Of a stretch of DNA of 64,000 nt, positions 10,772 through 21,182 are shown piece by piece. The notes below the pieces were generated by a model that did no database searches, had not been told where the DNA came from, and was given only the letters and a program-made list of their open reading frames with translations. A program made the position numbers and the translations under genes. The stretch covers positions 133,105,501 through 133,169,500 of the forward strand of contig CM066324.1 in the NCBI GenBank assembly GCA_033807775.1, read 5' to 3'. The stretch is from Saussurea involucrata (Eukaryota; Streptophyta; Magnoliopsida; Asterales; Asteraceae). How positions within the stretch are numbered: position 1 is the stretch's first letter; each line of letters begins with the position of its first letter.

Positions 10772-12243
10772 AGGAAAGTTCATCTAAAAACTCAAATTCA
10801 GTTGTAAACGTGAGGACAAATCTCGTCCATTGATCGCAGCCATATTTAAGTCATTCCTAAAATTCAGCTTTAGGGGTATTTTCGTCAAGATTAGAATCAC
10901 CGCCTCCTTTGTTGACTTTTTATTTTCTTTTTTAATTAAAAAACTTTTACCCCCTTAAATTTTAAAATAAATTATCTCAAAAATTACTAACATTTTAATC
11001 AAACAAATTACATCAAAAAAATGAGAATTTCGTGCTCTTCGATATGACATTCATCATGATATAGTTTTTTTTTCTTCGTTTTAACCGTTTTTTACTTAAA
11101 ATCGTGTATATGTATTATATTCAGAGTGAATAATACAACATTCGGGATGAATAATATCTACATTTATTCGGACTGAGTATATAGAATTATTCAGACTGAA
11201 TATATGGAATTATTCAGACTGAATAAAGATAGATATTAAAAAAGAATAAAACTTATTCATGTCTTGATATAGTTTTTTTTTCGTTTTAACCGTTTTTTAC
11301 GTGAAATCGTGTACATGTATTATATTCAGAATGAATAATATAACATTCTGGATAAATAATGTCTACATTTATTCAGACTGAATATATAGAATTATTCATA
11401 TTGAATATAGATATATATGAAAAAAGAACAAAATTTAAACATTTATTCGTTTTGAATATCTACATTTATTCAGTCTGAATATATAGAATTATTCAGACTG
11501 AATAAAGGTAGATATGAAAAAAGAACAAAACTTAAACATTTATTCGTTTTGAATATCTATCTTTATTCAGTCTAAATATATAGAATTATTCAGACTGAAT
11601 AAAGGTAGATATTCAAACGAATATAATTATTCAGACTGAATAAAGGTAAATTATTCAGACTGAATAATTCCATATATTCAGTCTGAATAATTCCTTATAT
11701 TCAGTCTGAATAATTCTATATACTCAGTCCGAATAAATGTAGATATTATTCATCCCGAATGTTGTATTATTCACTATGAATATAACACATATACACGATT
11801 TCACGTAAAAACGGTTAAAACGAAGAAAAAAAACTATATCATGATGGATGTCATATCGAAGAGCACGAAATTCTCGTTTTTTATGTAATTTGTTTGATTA
11901 AAATGTTAGTAATTCTTGAGATAATTTATTTTAAAATTTAAGGGGGTAAAAGTTTTTTAATTAAAAAAGAAAATAAAAAATCAACAAAGGAGGCACTGAT
12001 TCTAATCTGACGAAAATAATTACCTTTATTCAGTCTGAATAATTACCTTTTATTCAGACTGAATAAAATTTTTTCCAATTTTACCCTTGCGCGCTAAATA
12101 TTCATTAAGTCATGGACAGAGTTTTCAACATATTTACAAAATTGCCACCGCGTTTTTTTGCCACTGATCTCTTCACCGGATTATTAATCAACGGCTGTGG
12201 TTTGTCCTCACGTTTACAATTGAATTTGAGTTTTATTTGAACC
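10769..12243. mobile_element. 1.5-kb foldback element with arrayed ATTCAGACTGAAT palindromes
   Basis: The outer ends mirror each other (AACTCAAATTCAGTTGTAAA and TTTACAATTGAATTTGAGTT). Long inner arms, about 10875-11220 and 11645-12025, are near-perfect reverse complements. The centre holds over ten copies of ATTCAGACTGAAT, a palindrome around one central base, spaced by ATATATAGA or AAAGGTAGAT. A partial direct copy of arm sequence lies at 11260-11365. Both flanks are TA runs. There is no protein-coding capacity. I cannot name the superfamily; a TA-target DNA transposon derivative is likely. Confidence 0.75.
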
Positions 12244-13038
12244 CATCCCTATATATATATATGTATATATATATTATTAATAATTATACAATCAAGAAAA
12301 TATATATTAAAGACTACTAGTAAATTATCAATTTATACCAACTTTAAAGTAAGAAGTGAGGTTCTTTCACAATAACTCAAAGAAAATGAGCTCTCCAATG
12401 TTGGTTTTGTAAAAATTTGCATTACTTTGTAAGAACCTTGCTCTAAAGATGCTCTTAAAGCATTCACTATATGTTTTTTGAGATGTTCTAAGGCAAAAAG
12501 CTTCTTTTTTGTTTTCTTTATCGTGAAGAGGTTTTCGTCATAAGTCGTAACTATACGACCTGCTTTTCTAGAGATCTTCCGCATTTAATCAGTTTTAACT
12601 TTATAAAATTTTATAAAAAATCTTATTTAATCTCTTTATTTATTAATATACTTAAAATAATCATATTTAAATAAAATTATTAAATGAATGATGTAAAATA
12701 AATACACAGTTAAAGTATTTATATATTTTTTATTTAAATTAATATTTCAAACTTGACATATTTTTATACAGTTTTTACAGATTTCTTAATAACTCAATTT
12801 TTATTTTTGGTAAATACATAATTTTAAATTAACTTTATCTTAATTTTTACTGGACAAACTTTTATATGTTTTTTTATAGAGCAACTAAAAGAATTATTGT
12901 TAAGATTTTTGCATCATTATATACATATGTTACAAATTATGTGTTATTGAAGCAGGTTGTTGTTTGGGATGTCAAATGTTTATGCAAATATTTGTTAAAT
13001 GTCTATTATTAAGTCATGAACTAGGATAATACTACTTA
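12244..13038. other. intergenic, very AT-rich, nothing assigned
   Basis: A TA run near 12252-12272 is followed by AT-rich DNA. An 83-codon minus-strand frame at 12333-12584 has Lys-rich composition, no recognisable motif and no neighbouring exon, so I do not call it. Confidence 0.45.
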
Positions 13039-13338
13039 GGCTATGTTTGGTAAACTAGCTGATAAGCTAGTTTATGACTTATAAGCTAGCTGGTAGCTGA
13101 TAAGCTAGCTGATGAAAAAGTCACGTTTGGCAAAAAGTAACTTATAAGCATTTAAATTACCAAAAAGGACATATTTAAAAAATAGTTAATGAATAATAAT
13201 TAATGTTAACGAGAACATAATTGAAATATTTACAAAAACTACTCAGAAGTTACTCCAAGTAGCTTTTCAAAAAGCTAGTTTATGGTCATCCAAACATGTA
13301 CCAAAAAATAAGCTAGTTTTTTTTTGCCAAACAATGTC
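13039..13338. mobile_element. Tourist-like MITE, GGCTATGTTTGG family
   Basis: Starts GGCTATGTTTGGTAAACTAG and ends GCCAAACAATGTC. TTA target duplications lie at 13036-13038 and 13339-13341. The interior is made of TAGCTGATAAGCTAG words. A 264-bp relative is at 45002-45265 and a diverged inverted one at 13551-14575. Confidence 0.8.
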
Positions 13339-13550
13339 TTAAAGTTGAGAGCACCAAGAAAAAATTGCGTTCATGAACGGTAACATTGTAATGTTTTGTT
13401 ATATGTCTGATATTTCTTAAAGTGTAACTTACGACATAAGGTTGTCGTAGTTGAGTTGGTTTATCTATAATTGAAATTTATGTTTCATAAGAGCATGGGC
13501 CGAATATTGTGTTTACAAAGTTTTGGTATAGTAGCATGAGTATTTATTCA

Positions 13551-14575
13551 GGCATTGTTTGGCAAAAAAAAACTAGCTTATAAGTTAGTTTTTTTGGTGT
13601 ACCTATTTGGATGACATAAGCTACATTTTTGAAACGCTATTTGGAGTAGCTTTTTGTGAATATTCCAATATCGCCCCTTATTATTATTATTTACTAACTA
13701 TTATTATTAATAAATATTAATTTTTTAAATTAATTAATAATTATTAACTGAAAATTATTAAATTAAATTTTAATTATTTAGAATTATTGTTAATAGAATA
13801 AAGAGTAAATTACATTTTTAGTCCCTGTGGTTTGTTGAAAATTTCTATTTTCATCCTTATAGTTTTGAAATTGCGATTTTCATCCCCATGATTTATAATT
13901 CATCACCTTTTTAGTCCTTATGATTTAAATTTTATTGCTATTTTCATCTCTATGGTTTACAATTCATTTCTATTTTAGTCCTTCATGTTTAAAATTAGTG
14001 TTTTAGTCTCAGGGACGAAAATAGAAATGAATTGCAAACCATAGGGACGGAAACCGAAATTTCAAAACCACAAGGACAAAATTCGCAATTTTTAGCAAAC
14101 CACAGGGACGAAAAATGTAATTTACTCTAGAATAAATTATTTTTATTTAATTTTTAGTATTAATGAATATATTTGAATTATCAATTAGTATTATTTTTTA
14201 ATTATTATTTAATTATTTTTTCATATTGTATGTAACGGTTATTTAAAACCATAAGTTAATATATATATTTTTTCTAAAACTTGTTTGAACAAATTTAAAA
14301 TTTATATTATATATGTAATAATAAATTTTAAATTTCTTTTATTAACATATTATATTAATTAATTTTTCTTTATTACATTAATTGTATTAATTAACATATT
14401 ATTTTGTTATAAATTTGTTTTAATTACATAATAAAATTTGTAATTGATCATTATTTTGAAGATGTCATTTTTGGTCATTTTACATGCTTATAAACTACTT
14501 TTGTCAAACATGTCTTTTTCATCAGCTAGTTTATCAGCTACAAGCTAGCTTATCAGCTAGTTTACCAAACATAAC
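13551..14575. mobile_element. inverted, inflated relative of the GGCTATGTTTGG MITE
   Basis: Begins GGCATTGTTTGGC and ends TTTACCAAACATAAC, the reverse layout of the element at 13039. The extra length includes the nested Mutator-type MITE at 13803-14127 and AT-rich DNA. Exact target duplications were not recovered. Confidence 0.6.
13803..14127. mobile_element. Mutator-type MITE, 325 bp
   Basis: A GAGTAAATTACATTTTTAGT-ended foldback with a perfect 9-base duplication, TAGAATAAA, at 13794-13802 and 14128-14136. It is nested in the MITE-derived segment 13551-14575, so it is the younger insertion. Confidence 0.9.
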
Positions 14576-15190
14576 TTGAGTGTAGCCCTTAGAAGTTCGG
14601 TATAATAGCAAGAAATATGAAGAGCTTCAACGTTTTTTGAGTAAAAGAAATAAAAAAAACACCAATGTGTGCTTAATCTTCTTTAAGTTGCATACTCAAA
14701 CAAAATCTTTCAACGTTTATTTTATATTTATTGTATAATTGTATTATGTTTGTCATTCTTAATCAGATAACATAAGATAAATCATTAAAACTTGATATTC
14801 CATACAAGTTTTCTTTTGAATGATTATATTTGGACATGGGATAAATGACCCAAAAATACATTGTCCTAGTAAACTTAATCGTAAGATTGGGTCGGGCCGA
14901 AAATCTCGATGAGGTCAATTTTTTTTAAAGCTCGTTCAAGAATGCCCAAATAAACCCCGACTTGCCTACTTTCACACCCAATGCCTTGCATGCTTAAAAA
15001 CATACCCGGAAGGTTTCGGCCCCGTCTTTAAAAGACCTAGGCCTTAGGGATCTCGGATGATAAACAATTGTTGTATCATAGTACATTTTCTTCAAAATTT
15101 ATTCGATATGTACTTTTTAGTATTCATGTCTCAACATCTAGTACTATTTAATATTATATGTCATTTATTTAAATTCTATATGATTATCAC
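14576..15190. other. intergenic, nothing recognised
   Basis: AT-rich DNA without recognisable genes. A GC-richer stretch at 14885-15060 (GGGTCGGGCCGAAAATC..., AAGACCTAGGCC) may be a decayed repeat. Confidence 0.4.
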
Positions 15191-15574
15191 CAGTGGCGGA
15201 TCCAGAATTTTTTCGTTATGGGGGCATCTTTAAGGTAGCTTAAATGCTCGTAAAGTTGTCCGGTTTATTTTTAGCCTAAATCCAATGTTTCGAGGTATTT
15301 TTAAAGCTTTTTTGGTTGATTTTAAAAGATTTTTAGTTTTTTTGTCGATTTCAAGGGGTTTTTTGGTTTTTTAGTCGATTTCGAAAGTTAATTTTGTTTT
15401 TTTGATTGATTTCCAGACACTTTTTTTGGTTTATGGGGTCCCGGACAATAAATTACTGGGGGACATTAAGGTATAAAACTGAAAAATCCGATTTTTTACC
15501 CTAAAAATTTTCAATTTTTTTTCCTTTTCATGGGGGCCCTTGCCCCCCTACCAACCATATTGCATCCGCCCCTG
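15191..15574. mobile_element. hAT-type MITE, 384 bp
   Basis: Ends are CAGTGGCGGATCCAGAATT and TGCATCCGCCCCTG. The 8-base duplication ATTATCAC is perfect at 15183-15190 and 15575-15582. The interior is the reverse complement of the element at 74-427 (GGGGTCCCGGAC, AAGGTAGCTTAAATG). Confidence 0.87.
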
Positions 15575-15991
15575 ATTATCACTAATGTTATTCTTACATG
15601 AAGCATGAACAACAATTATATAAAAGTAATAAATCTGTAAAGGAACAAGCTTATTAATTCAGCTTTGTATATGTTATCAAGGTATTTTAATTTATGCTAG
15701 ACCATCCATACTCATGAACCTCTCAAGAGATTTATGACTTTATCATATCAGTTTTTTCTCTCTATCACATCAAGTTTTTTTTTTGCACATTTCATAAACT
15801 TTTCATCATCAATCATGGACTATTCCATGGTTTATATAATAAAAACTATAATAATAATGATAAATTATTATAATAATTACATATCTATAATGTTGGAATA
15901 ATATCAGAGATCAAATTAAATTCATATAAATAATAAAGTCGTTTTAAAATTCTACAATTACAATAATTGAAAATCAACTTTAATAACTTAC

Positions 15992-16198
15992 TTAAAACAA
16001 CTTAACTTAAAACCACAAGGGTTGTGGCATACTGGCTAAGGCCCTGGAGGATGTGGTGGAATATCCCATCTATCCAGGGTTCTAATCCAGGCGTACACAA
16101 CAATTGTGGCCACTGAGGTTTAATCAGGGCTGATGTCTTACAGTCATAATTTGCTAAGGGATTAGTCTAGACATAGCCTAGGACACTCTTCTAAAAAA
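15992..16198 (+). mobile_element. tRNA-derived SINE with 16-bp target duplications
   Basis: The duplication AACTTTAATAACTTAC flanks it perfectly at 15976-15991 and 16199-16214. Box A (TGGCATACTGGCTAAGG) and box B (GGGTTCTAATCC) are spaced as in tRNA-derived SINEs. The 3' end is a short A-rich tail. Sequence before about 16010 may be a variable leader or filler. Confidence 0.85.
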
Positions 16199-16547
16199 AA
16201 CTTTAATAACTTACCGTTGATTATATATAAATTTGTGTAAAGATATTGATGATTAATTTATTTATTTCATTAAATTGTTTTCAACTGATTATATCTATAC
16301 TATATTATAAAGCATGAAGACACCTAACTCTTAAAAACAAGCACAATGTACTATAACTTAAAGCTTTTTTACTTAATTTTTTTTTAGAGTGAGAAAACTA
16401 ACCTTTTTTTGGTATTCCCTCTAATCACGCCTTCAGTTTTCTTTTCTTCTTCTTCTTCTTCTTCTATACACCTTAGCTTTCTCCCTCCGCACATTAATTT
16501 CCTCTCCAGTGATCCTAATGAGGCCGATTTGGTTCTGTTTAATATCG

Positions 16548-16786
16548 AAATGAGGTCGATGATGGAAGCTTTTGGTGCAGGTATTTCTTTAGGGTTCAAA
16601 AACTTCAGTTTTTTTCGCCATTTCAGGTATTTTTGGTTCTGTTCTTTCTAATCGATTTGGTTCTTTTTTTGGTTCTGTTCTTTCTAATCGATTTTTTGGT
16701 TCTGTTCTTTCTAATCGATTTGGTCCTAATGAGGTCGATGATGGAAGCTTTTGGTGCAGGTATTTCTTTAGGGTTCATAAACTTAA
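16548..16786 (+). repeat. duplicated block inside the Helitron
   Basis: A block reading ATGAGGTCGATGATGGAAGC onward (about 55 bp, through TTTCTTTAGGGTTCA) occurs near 16550 and again near 16729, about 180 bp apart. The spacer is made of TTGGTTCTGTTCTTTCTAAT repeats. Both copies keep the same short reading frame (MRSMMEAFGAGISLGF). No gene identity is claimed. Confidence 0.65.
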
Positions 16787-17345
16787 CCTTTTCATCATCG
16801 ATTTCTCTCTCCCCTGATTTGTGGTCTCGATTTCTTGATTTAGGGTTTCTAATCGATTAGAATATCTCGATTTTGTGGGGGTTTTTTTCTTTTGTTTGGT
16901 TGATTTAGGATCTAATGGATTGTCCAGATGGAGATGAGATCGACTCAAAGAATGTAATAATCAATTTCTGTTTAATCGATTTCTTTCTAGTCGATTTCTG
17001 CTTCCGGTGGTTCCCAAAATCTAAAATCGATTTATGCTTCGATGGTTCCCAAAATCGATTTCTGCAATCAATCGATTTGTTCGATCTTGGTTCCCAAAAT
17101 AGATTTCCGCCTCCGATGGTTCCCAAAATCGATTTCTGTTTCCGATGATTCCCAAAATCGATTTCTGCATCTTCTCAGGTACGATTTGTTCGATCTTGGT
17201 TCACCCTTCTCCTGTTCACCCTTTATGGTTGTGATTTTGGATTCATTTTTGGTTTAGGGTTTCCCTCAATCGATTTCTGCAACCTCATGGTTTATGGTTA
17301 TTCATAACAAGTGGATGGATATAATGGAGTTGTGGTAATTGCACG

Positions 17346-17616
17346 TATGTTTCACGATTTCTCAACGATTTGGGTTCTAAATTGTAAAAATTAATTACAT
17401 TTAAGGTTTTGTTTATGTTTCACGATTTCAAACGTATTGGGTTCTAAATTGTAAAAATTAATTACATTTAAGGTTTTGTTTATGTTTCACGATTTCCCAA
17501 CGATTTGGGTTCGAAATTGTAAAAATTAATTACATTTAAGGTTTTGTTTATGTTTCACGATTTCCCAACGATTTGGGTTCTAAATTGTAAAAATTAATTA
17601 CATTTAAGGTTTTGAT
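17346..17616. repeat. 67-68-bp tandem repeat, four copies, in the Helitron
   Basis: Units start at about 17346, 17414, 17481 and 17549 with TATGTTTCACGATTT and end in ATTACATTTAAGGTTTTG. Differences are single bases. Tandem minisatellites inside Helitrons are common. Confidence 0.85.
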
Positions 17617-18760
17617 TAGGAGCGGGAAGGGGTGACTGTTGCTATTTCGTTGCAGTTATACTTCTCTATTGTGTGATTGCAGCAAGCTGCTCTTTGTGTG
17701 CTAATTAAATAAGAACTCCCATATGCACCTTAAAGGAGGCATTATAAAAATCTCTCTTTTTTCTATAATTTGGTGTTGTCACTATATAAATAGTTAACAT
17801 CTAATTTTGTTTCTGAAGAGCGGTAGACTTTTAATTTTGGTTAAATAATTAACATCCATTTTCTTCTAATTTTCAACTAATTTTGTTGCAGAGTCCAAAT
17901 AGGTAATGGAGTGTGTTTTGAACTTTTGATTCATCATCAACCCATATTTTGATCATCTTGAGCTTAAAGGAACAAATCCATTGGTGGGTGTTCATATATA
18001 CTTTGTTCTTAAAATATTTACAAAATTATCATTATATTTTTCTACTTCTGCTGCTACTCTCATCCCTGCTATCTGCTCAAGAAATCCATTTCTACTTCTT
18101 GCTGTTTCAAGGATTGTTGTTTTTGCTGGTCGGGTTTGATTTGATAGGTGAGCAGATCACTAATTTACTAATTTGAGTAGATATTGTTGAACCCATGATT
18201 GGAACTATAACAACCGGGATTCTTTTGACCCATAAATACCCATACAACCTCTCAATAATGCAACAGTTGAGAAATTAAACTTGTGGACCAATATCTTGTA
18301 ACAAACTATTCTTTTTAGCTATTTTTTCATGTATGAGCTAACTGCGTTTTTTCATCCGATTGCTTTCATAAATCTGCGTTTTTCCCCATCAATCGATTAG
18401 GTTTATGCACTAATCCCTCAAATTGATCAATTAGATTTACGTGGTTTACACTATCGATTGCGTTTATATATAGGACCGTGTTGCATCTATGGGTAGAGAT
18501 CGTTTATCTTCTTTGCTACTTTTTGAAGGTGAGCAGATCATTGTTCTTACTTTCATAGTTTTTCATGAATATTGATCTAATTGTTCATTTTAAATTAAAT
18601 TCCGATACTCTGATTCAAAACCGTTTTTTATGTTTCTGATTTTGTTTTTCAAGGTTCACAATGTGTTTTTAGCTGCACTATAGATGTTTGAAAAATTGCT
18701 TCAGGAAGTTTTAGATAAAATTTAAGATTCTTTTTGTTAAGATGCATGTTCACATTTCAG

Positions 18761-18855
18761 CTGAAGATAAAGATATATTGCCTTGTAAGGACAAGAGAGG
18801 TGGTGTTCTAGGATCTAGTGTCCATGATATTAATTCGAATGAGCTGAAGGCTAAT
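18761..18855 (+). pseudogene. exon-like island in the Helitron, source gene unknown
   Basis: Ninety-five bases bounded by an acceptor (CACATTTCAG) and a donor-like GT (AAT|GTAATT) keep an open frame whose translation includes EDKDILPCKDKRG and HDINSNELKAN. Base composition differs from the T-rich surroundings. It may be another captured exon. I do not recognise the parent gene. Confidence 0.4.
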
Positions 18856-19312
18856 GTAATTTTTTTTATTAGATATGTTTTTTTGTTTGAAGTTCATGGG
18901 GTTGGCTAAAGATGACTGATTTCTATATGTGTTTTTTTAATCTTTTAAAAGAGTGTTTGTTGATTTGAAAGATTCAAGTTCAGATTTCAAATGGGTTTTT
19001 ATTAATTTGAAAGATTTCAAATGGGTTTTTTGTTCATTTGAAAAATTATGATATCAATGATCATAAATGGGTTTTTGTTGATTTGAGATATTCAGAACAA
19101 ATTGCAAATGGGTTTTTGTTCATTGGAAAGATTTCTGATATCCATAATTCATATGTTCTTGTTTGAAGTTCATGGGGTTGGCTAAAGATCACTGATTTCT
19201 TGTGTTTTTTTAATCACATAATTGGGTTTTTGTTCATCTGAAAAATTCAAGAATAGAGGTATGTGCAAATTTTGCTTTATAAGAGTCTGAAACTCCGTCA
19301 TATAAGTTACTC

Positions 19313-19556
19313 ATGCCTATCTCCGACCACCGCACTTCTCATTCAGTGGCAAAGCCTTGGTTACTAGGTCCGTTTTGGCAATCTGGAACAGCTTCTTCAT
19401 CAACACAAAATCTTCAATTTCAGAGTCGGAAAAGCGACGAAAACGGCGTCGCATCGAACGGTCGTTTTTCCAACAAGGTATCGTCGGTGGCGAAATCGCT
19501 CTTACCAACTCGGCGACGACTCTGCCTTGATCCAGCTAACAACCTTTACTTTCCTT
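19313..19556 (+). pseudogene. captured first exon of a VAP4-type (MSP/PapD-like) protein gene
   Basis: An ATG opens an 81-codon frame that ends at a donor, CCTT|GTGAGT, in phase 1. Translation features are STQNLQFQSRK, SSVAKSLLPTRRRL and LDPANNLYFP. This matches my memory of Arabidopsis VAP4-1/4-2 (VAMP-associated, major-sperm-protein domain), where an N-terminal Ser-rich segment precedes RRRLRLDP..NLYFPYEPGKQ. The exon breaks where the next residue would be Tyr (T|AT). The rest of the MSP domain is not found before the Helitron ends at 20066, so this is a fragment and not a full gene. It is in the sense orientation of the Helitron. Confidence 0.72.
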
Positions 19557-20066
19557 GTGAGTAATTGCTTCAAGTTATCATGATCGTATTATGTTATTTT
19601 TGTGTTGTTCGTAATTTAATGAAGTCGAGTGAACTTTTTTGCTGTTTTTTACCGATTTAGTATTCAAATTGACATTTCGTTAAGTTTCCTTATGTACATT
19701 GATTGCATTTACTGTTGGAGATTTCTAAGTTCGTTACATTAATTGATCAGTAATGCTATATGCTCGTAGATATCTTCCTAAAATCACATCGCATGTTCCT
19801 CTAATATATACATATATATATATAGGGTTGGGTTGGGTTAGGTTGGGTTCCAGTGATATGTGTTAAACTTGGTGAGAAGCTTGAGAAGTGATTATCAATC
19901 ATTGGATGAGAAATGGTTCTTTCTAAGTGAAGATTTATTGTTCAATCTATGAAGTGCTTGTTTGGCTTTGCTATGACAATCATTAAAGTTCATAGAGTGT
20001 AATTGGTATTATTGCTTACATTTACTCAAGTTTTCATCCTGCCGCATTGCGCGGGTACACTGCTAA

Positions 20067-21027
20067 TATTTATAAAAATGGACAAACACCCCATTTCAAT
20101 GGGTTTGATCATTTAAATGGGTATGGATATAATTATTTAAACATAAAATTTTGTTTGGTCCATCACTTTAATCTCAATGAGTGGTTCTTCTGTAAGGACC
20201 ACTCCAAAGAGGTGGCAAAAAACTCAACACTTTCAATGGTAATAAAATAAAAAGACGAGGTAAAACAAAATCATATTTATATGATGTGGAAAAACAAGAT
20301 CTATATCCAAATAAAATATTGTCTAAATATGCAGTGGGTTGGAACTAAACGCTAGTTCCATTTCCATTTAGAATTGGTCGTCCCTAAGTTGGCGGTCAAA
20401 GCCGTCTGCGTCCAGTTTTGTGCAGTTAATGTAAATCACATGTGATTTTATAAATAAACGGTTAATTTCGTGTTTTCTTAAATTGTTAATGTTATCGTCT
20501 TCATATAATATATATATATATAGGGGTGTGTGTGTGTGTTTTTGTGTGTGTACGGATGAGGGTGGTGGGCCGGTGGGGTAATAAGGGTAGAAAGTGGAAA
20601 AGACAATTTAGCCTGATGATGGGTTCCAAATTGGGAAAAGAGCACACGATAGGAGAAAGGCGCAACAAACTTCTCCATGCCTTACCTCATCATTACGTCG
20701 TCGTTTTCGATCCATAAAACCTTTTTTGACTGGATTCCTCCTGGTGTACTTCCTATCATCATTTCCGTACGCATGCCTCTCTCAACGTACCCATTTTTTT
20801 TAACAGTTTCCCATCTTGCCCTCCAACCCTTTTTATAATAATACATATTTTTTATGATATTTTAATTACATTAAAATTTTATTTTTCAATTGGATTTTCG
20901 AATTTCCCCCTAAAAAATAACTCAAAAGAATGTTGAATAGAACATAAAGCTACCTTGAACAGGGTCATTTAAGTCTTTTTATTTATAACATAGCTAGAGA
21001 ATATATGTATTAAACATTTAAACTTTT
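20067..21027. other. intergenic between Helitron and TRIM, no gene seen
   Basis: Holds a CACATGTGATTT palindrome motif near 20435 and a (TA)n-(GT)n microsatellite at about 20507-20548. A GC-richer stretch at 20560-20760 has only shadow frames. I see no supportable gene. Confidence 0.45.
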
Positions 21028-21182
21028 TGTAACATCTCAAACCAACCGTACTAGATATTGTCTGTTTAGTTCACACCTGGACTTACGAATTTAAAACGCG
21101 TCTGATAGAAAAGGTATAAAGTTCCTCTTATAAGACAATCTTTGTTCCCCTCCCCAACCAATGTAGGATTTTACAATCCACT
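21028..21182 (-). mobile_element. TRIM-like element, 3' LTR half
   Basis: A 148-bp LTR (21028-21175, TG...CA) reads on the minus strand TGTAAAATCCTACATTGGTT through TATAAG and ACGCGTTTTAAA to AGATGTTACA. The wording matches a short LTR I recall as abundant in many dicots. It is followed by a few internal bases and then by the Gypsy insertion at 21183. The other half is at 26902-26990. Confidence 0.6.

Larger units (their letters stand above)
16294..20066 (+). mobile_element. non-autonomous Helitron, 3.8 kb, with captured exon(s)
   Basis: The 5' end is TCTATACTATATTATAAAGC, preceded by A. The 3' end is the hairpin-forming GCCGCATTGCGCGGGTACAC followed by TGCTAA and then T, so the element ends in CTAA and sits between A and T. 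There is no RepHel open frame. The cargo is T-rich, internally repetitive DNA plus exon-like islands at 18761-18855 and 19313-19556. Helitrons of this end type are common in plants and often carry host gene fragments in the sense orientation, as here. Confidence 0.85.

Noticed and set aside
12333..12584. 83-codon Lys-rich minus frame
   Set aside because: No similarity or exon context; typical chance frame in AT-rich DNA.
16021..16110. Functional tRNA gene (box A and box B present)
   Set aside because: No cloverleaf, and the segment is enclosed by 16-base target duplications with an A-rich tail, so it is a SINE.
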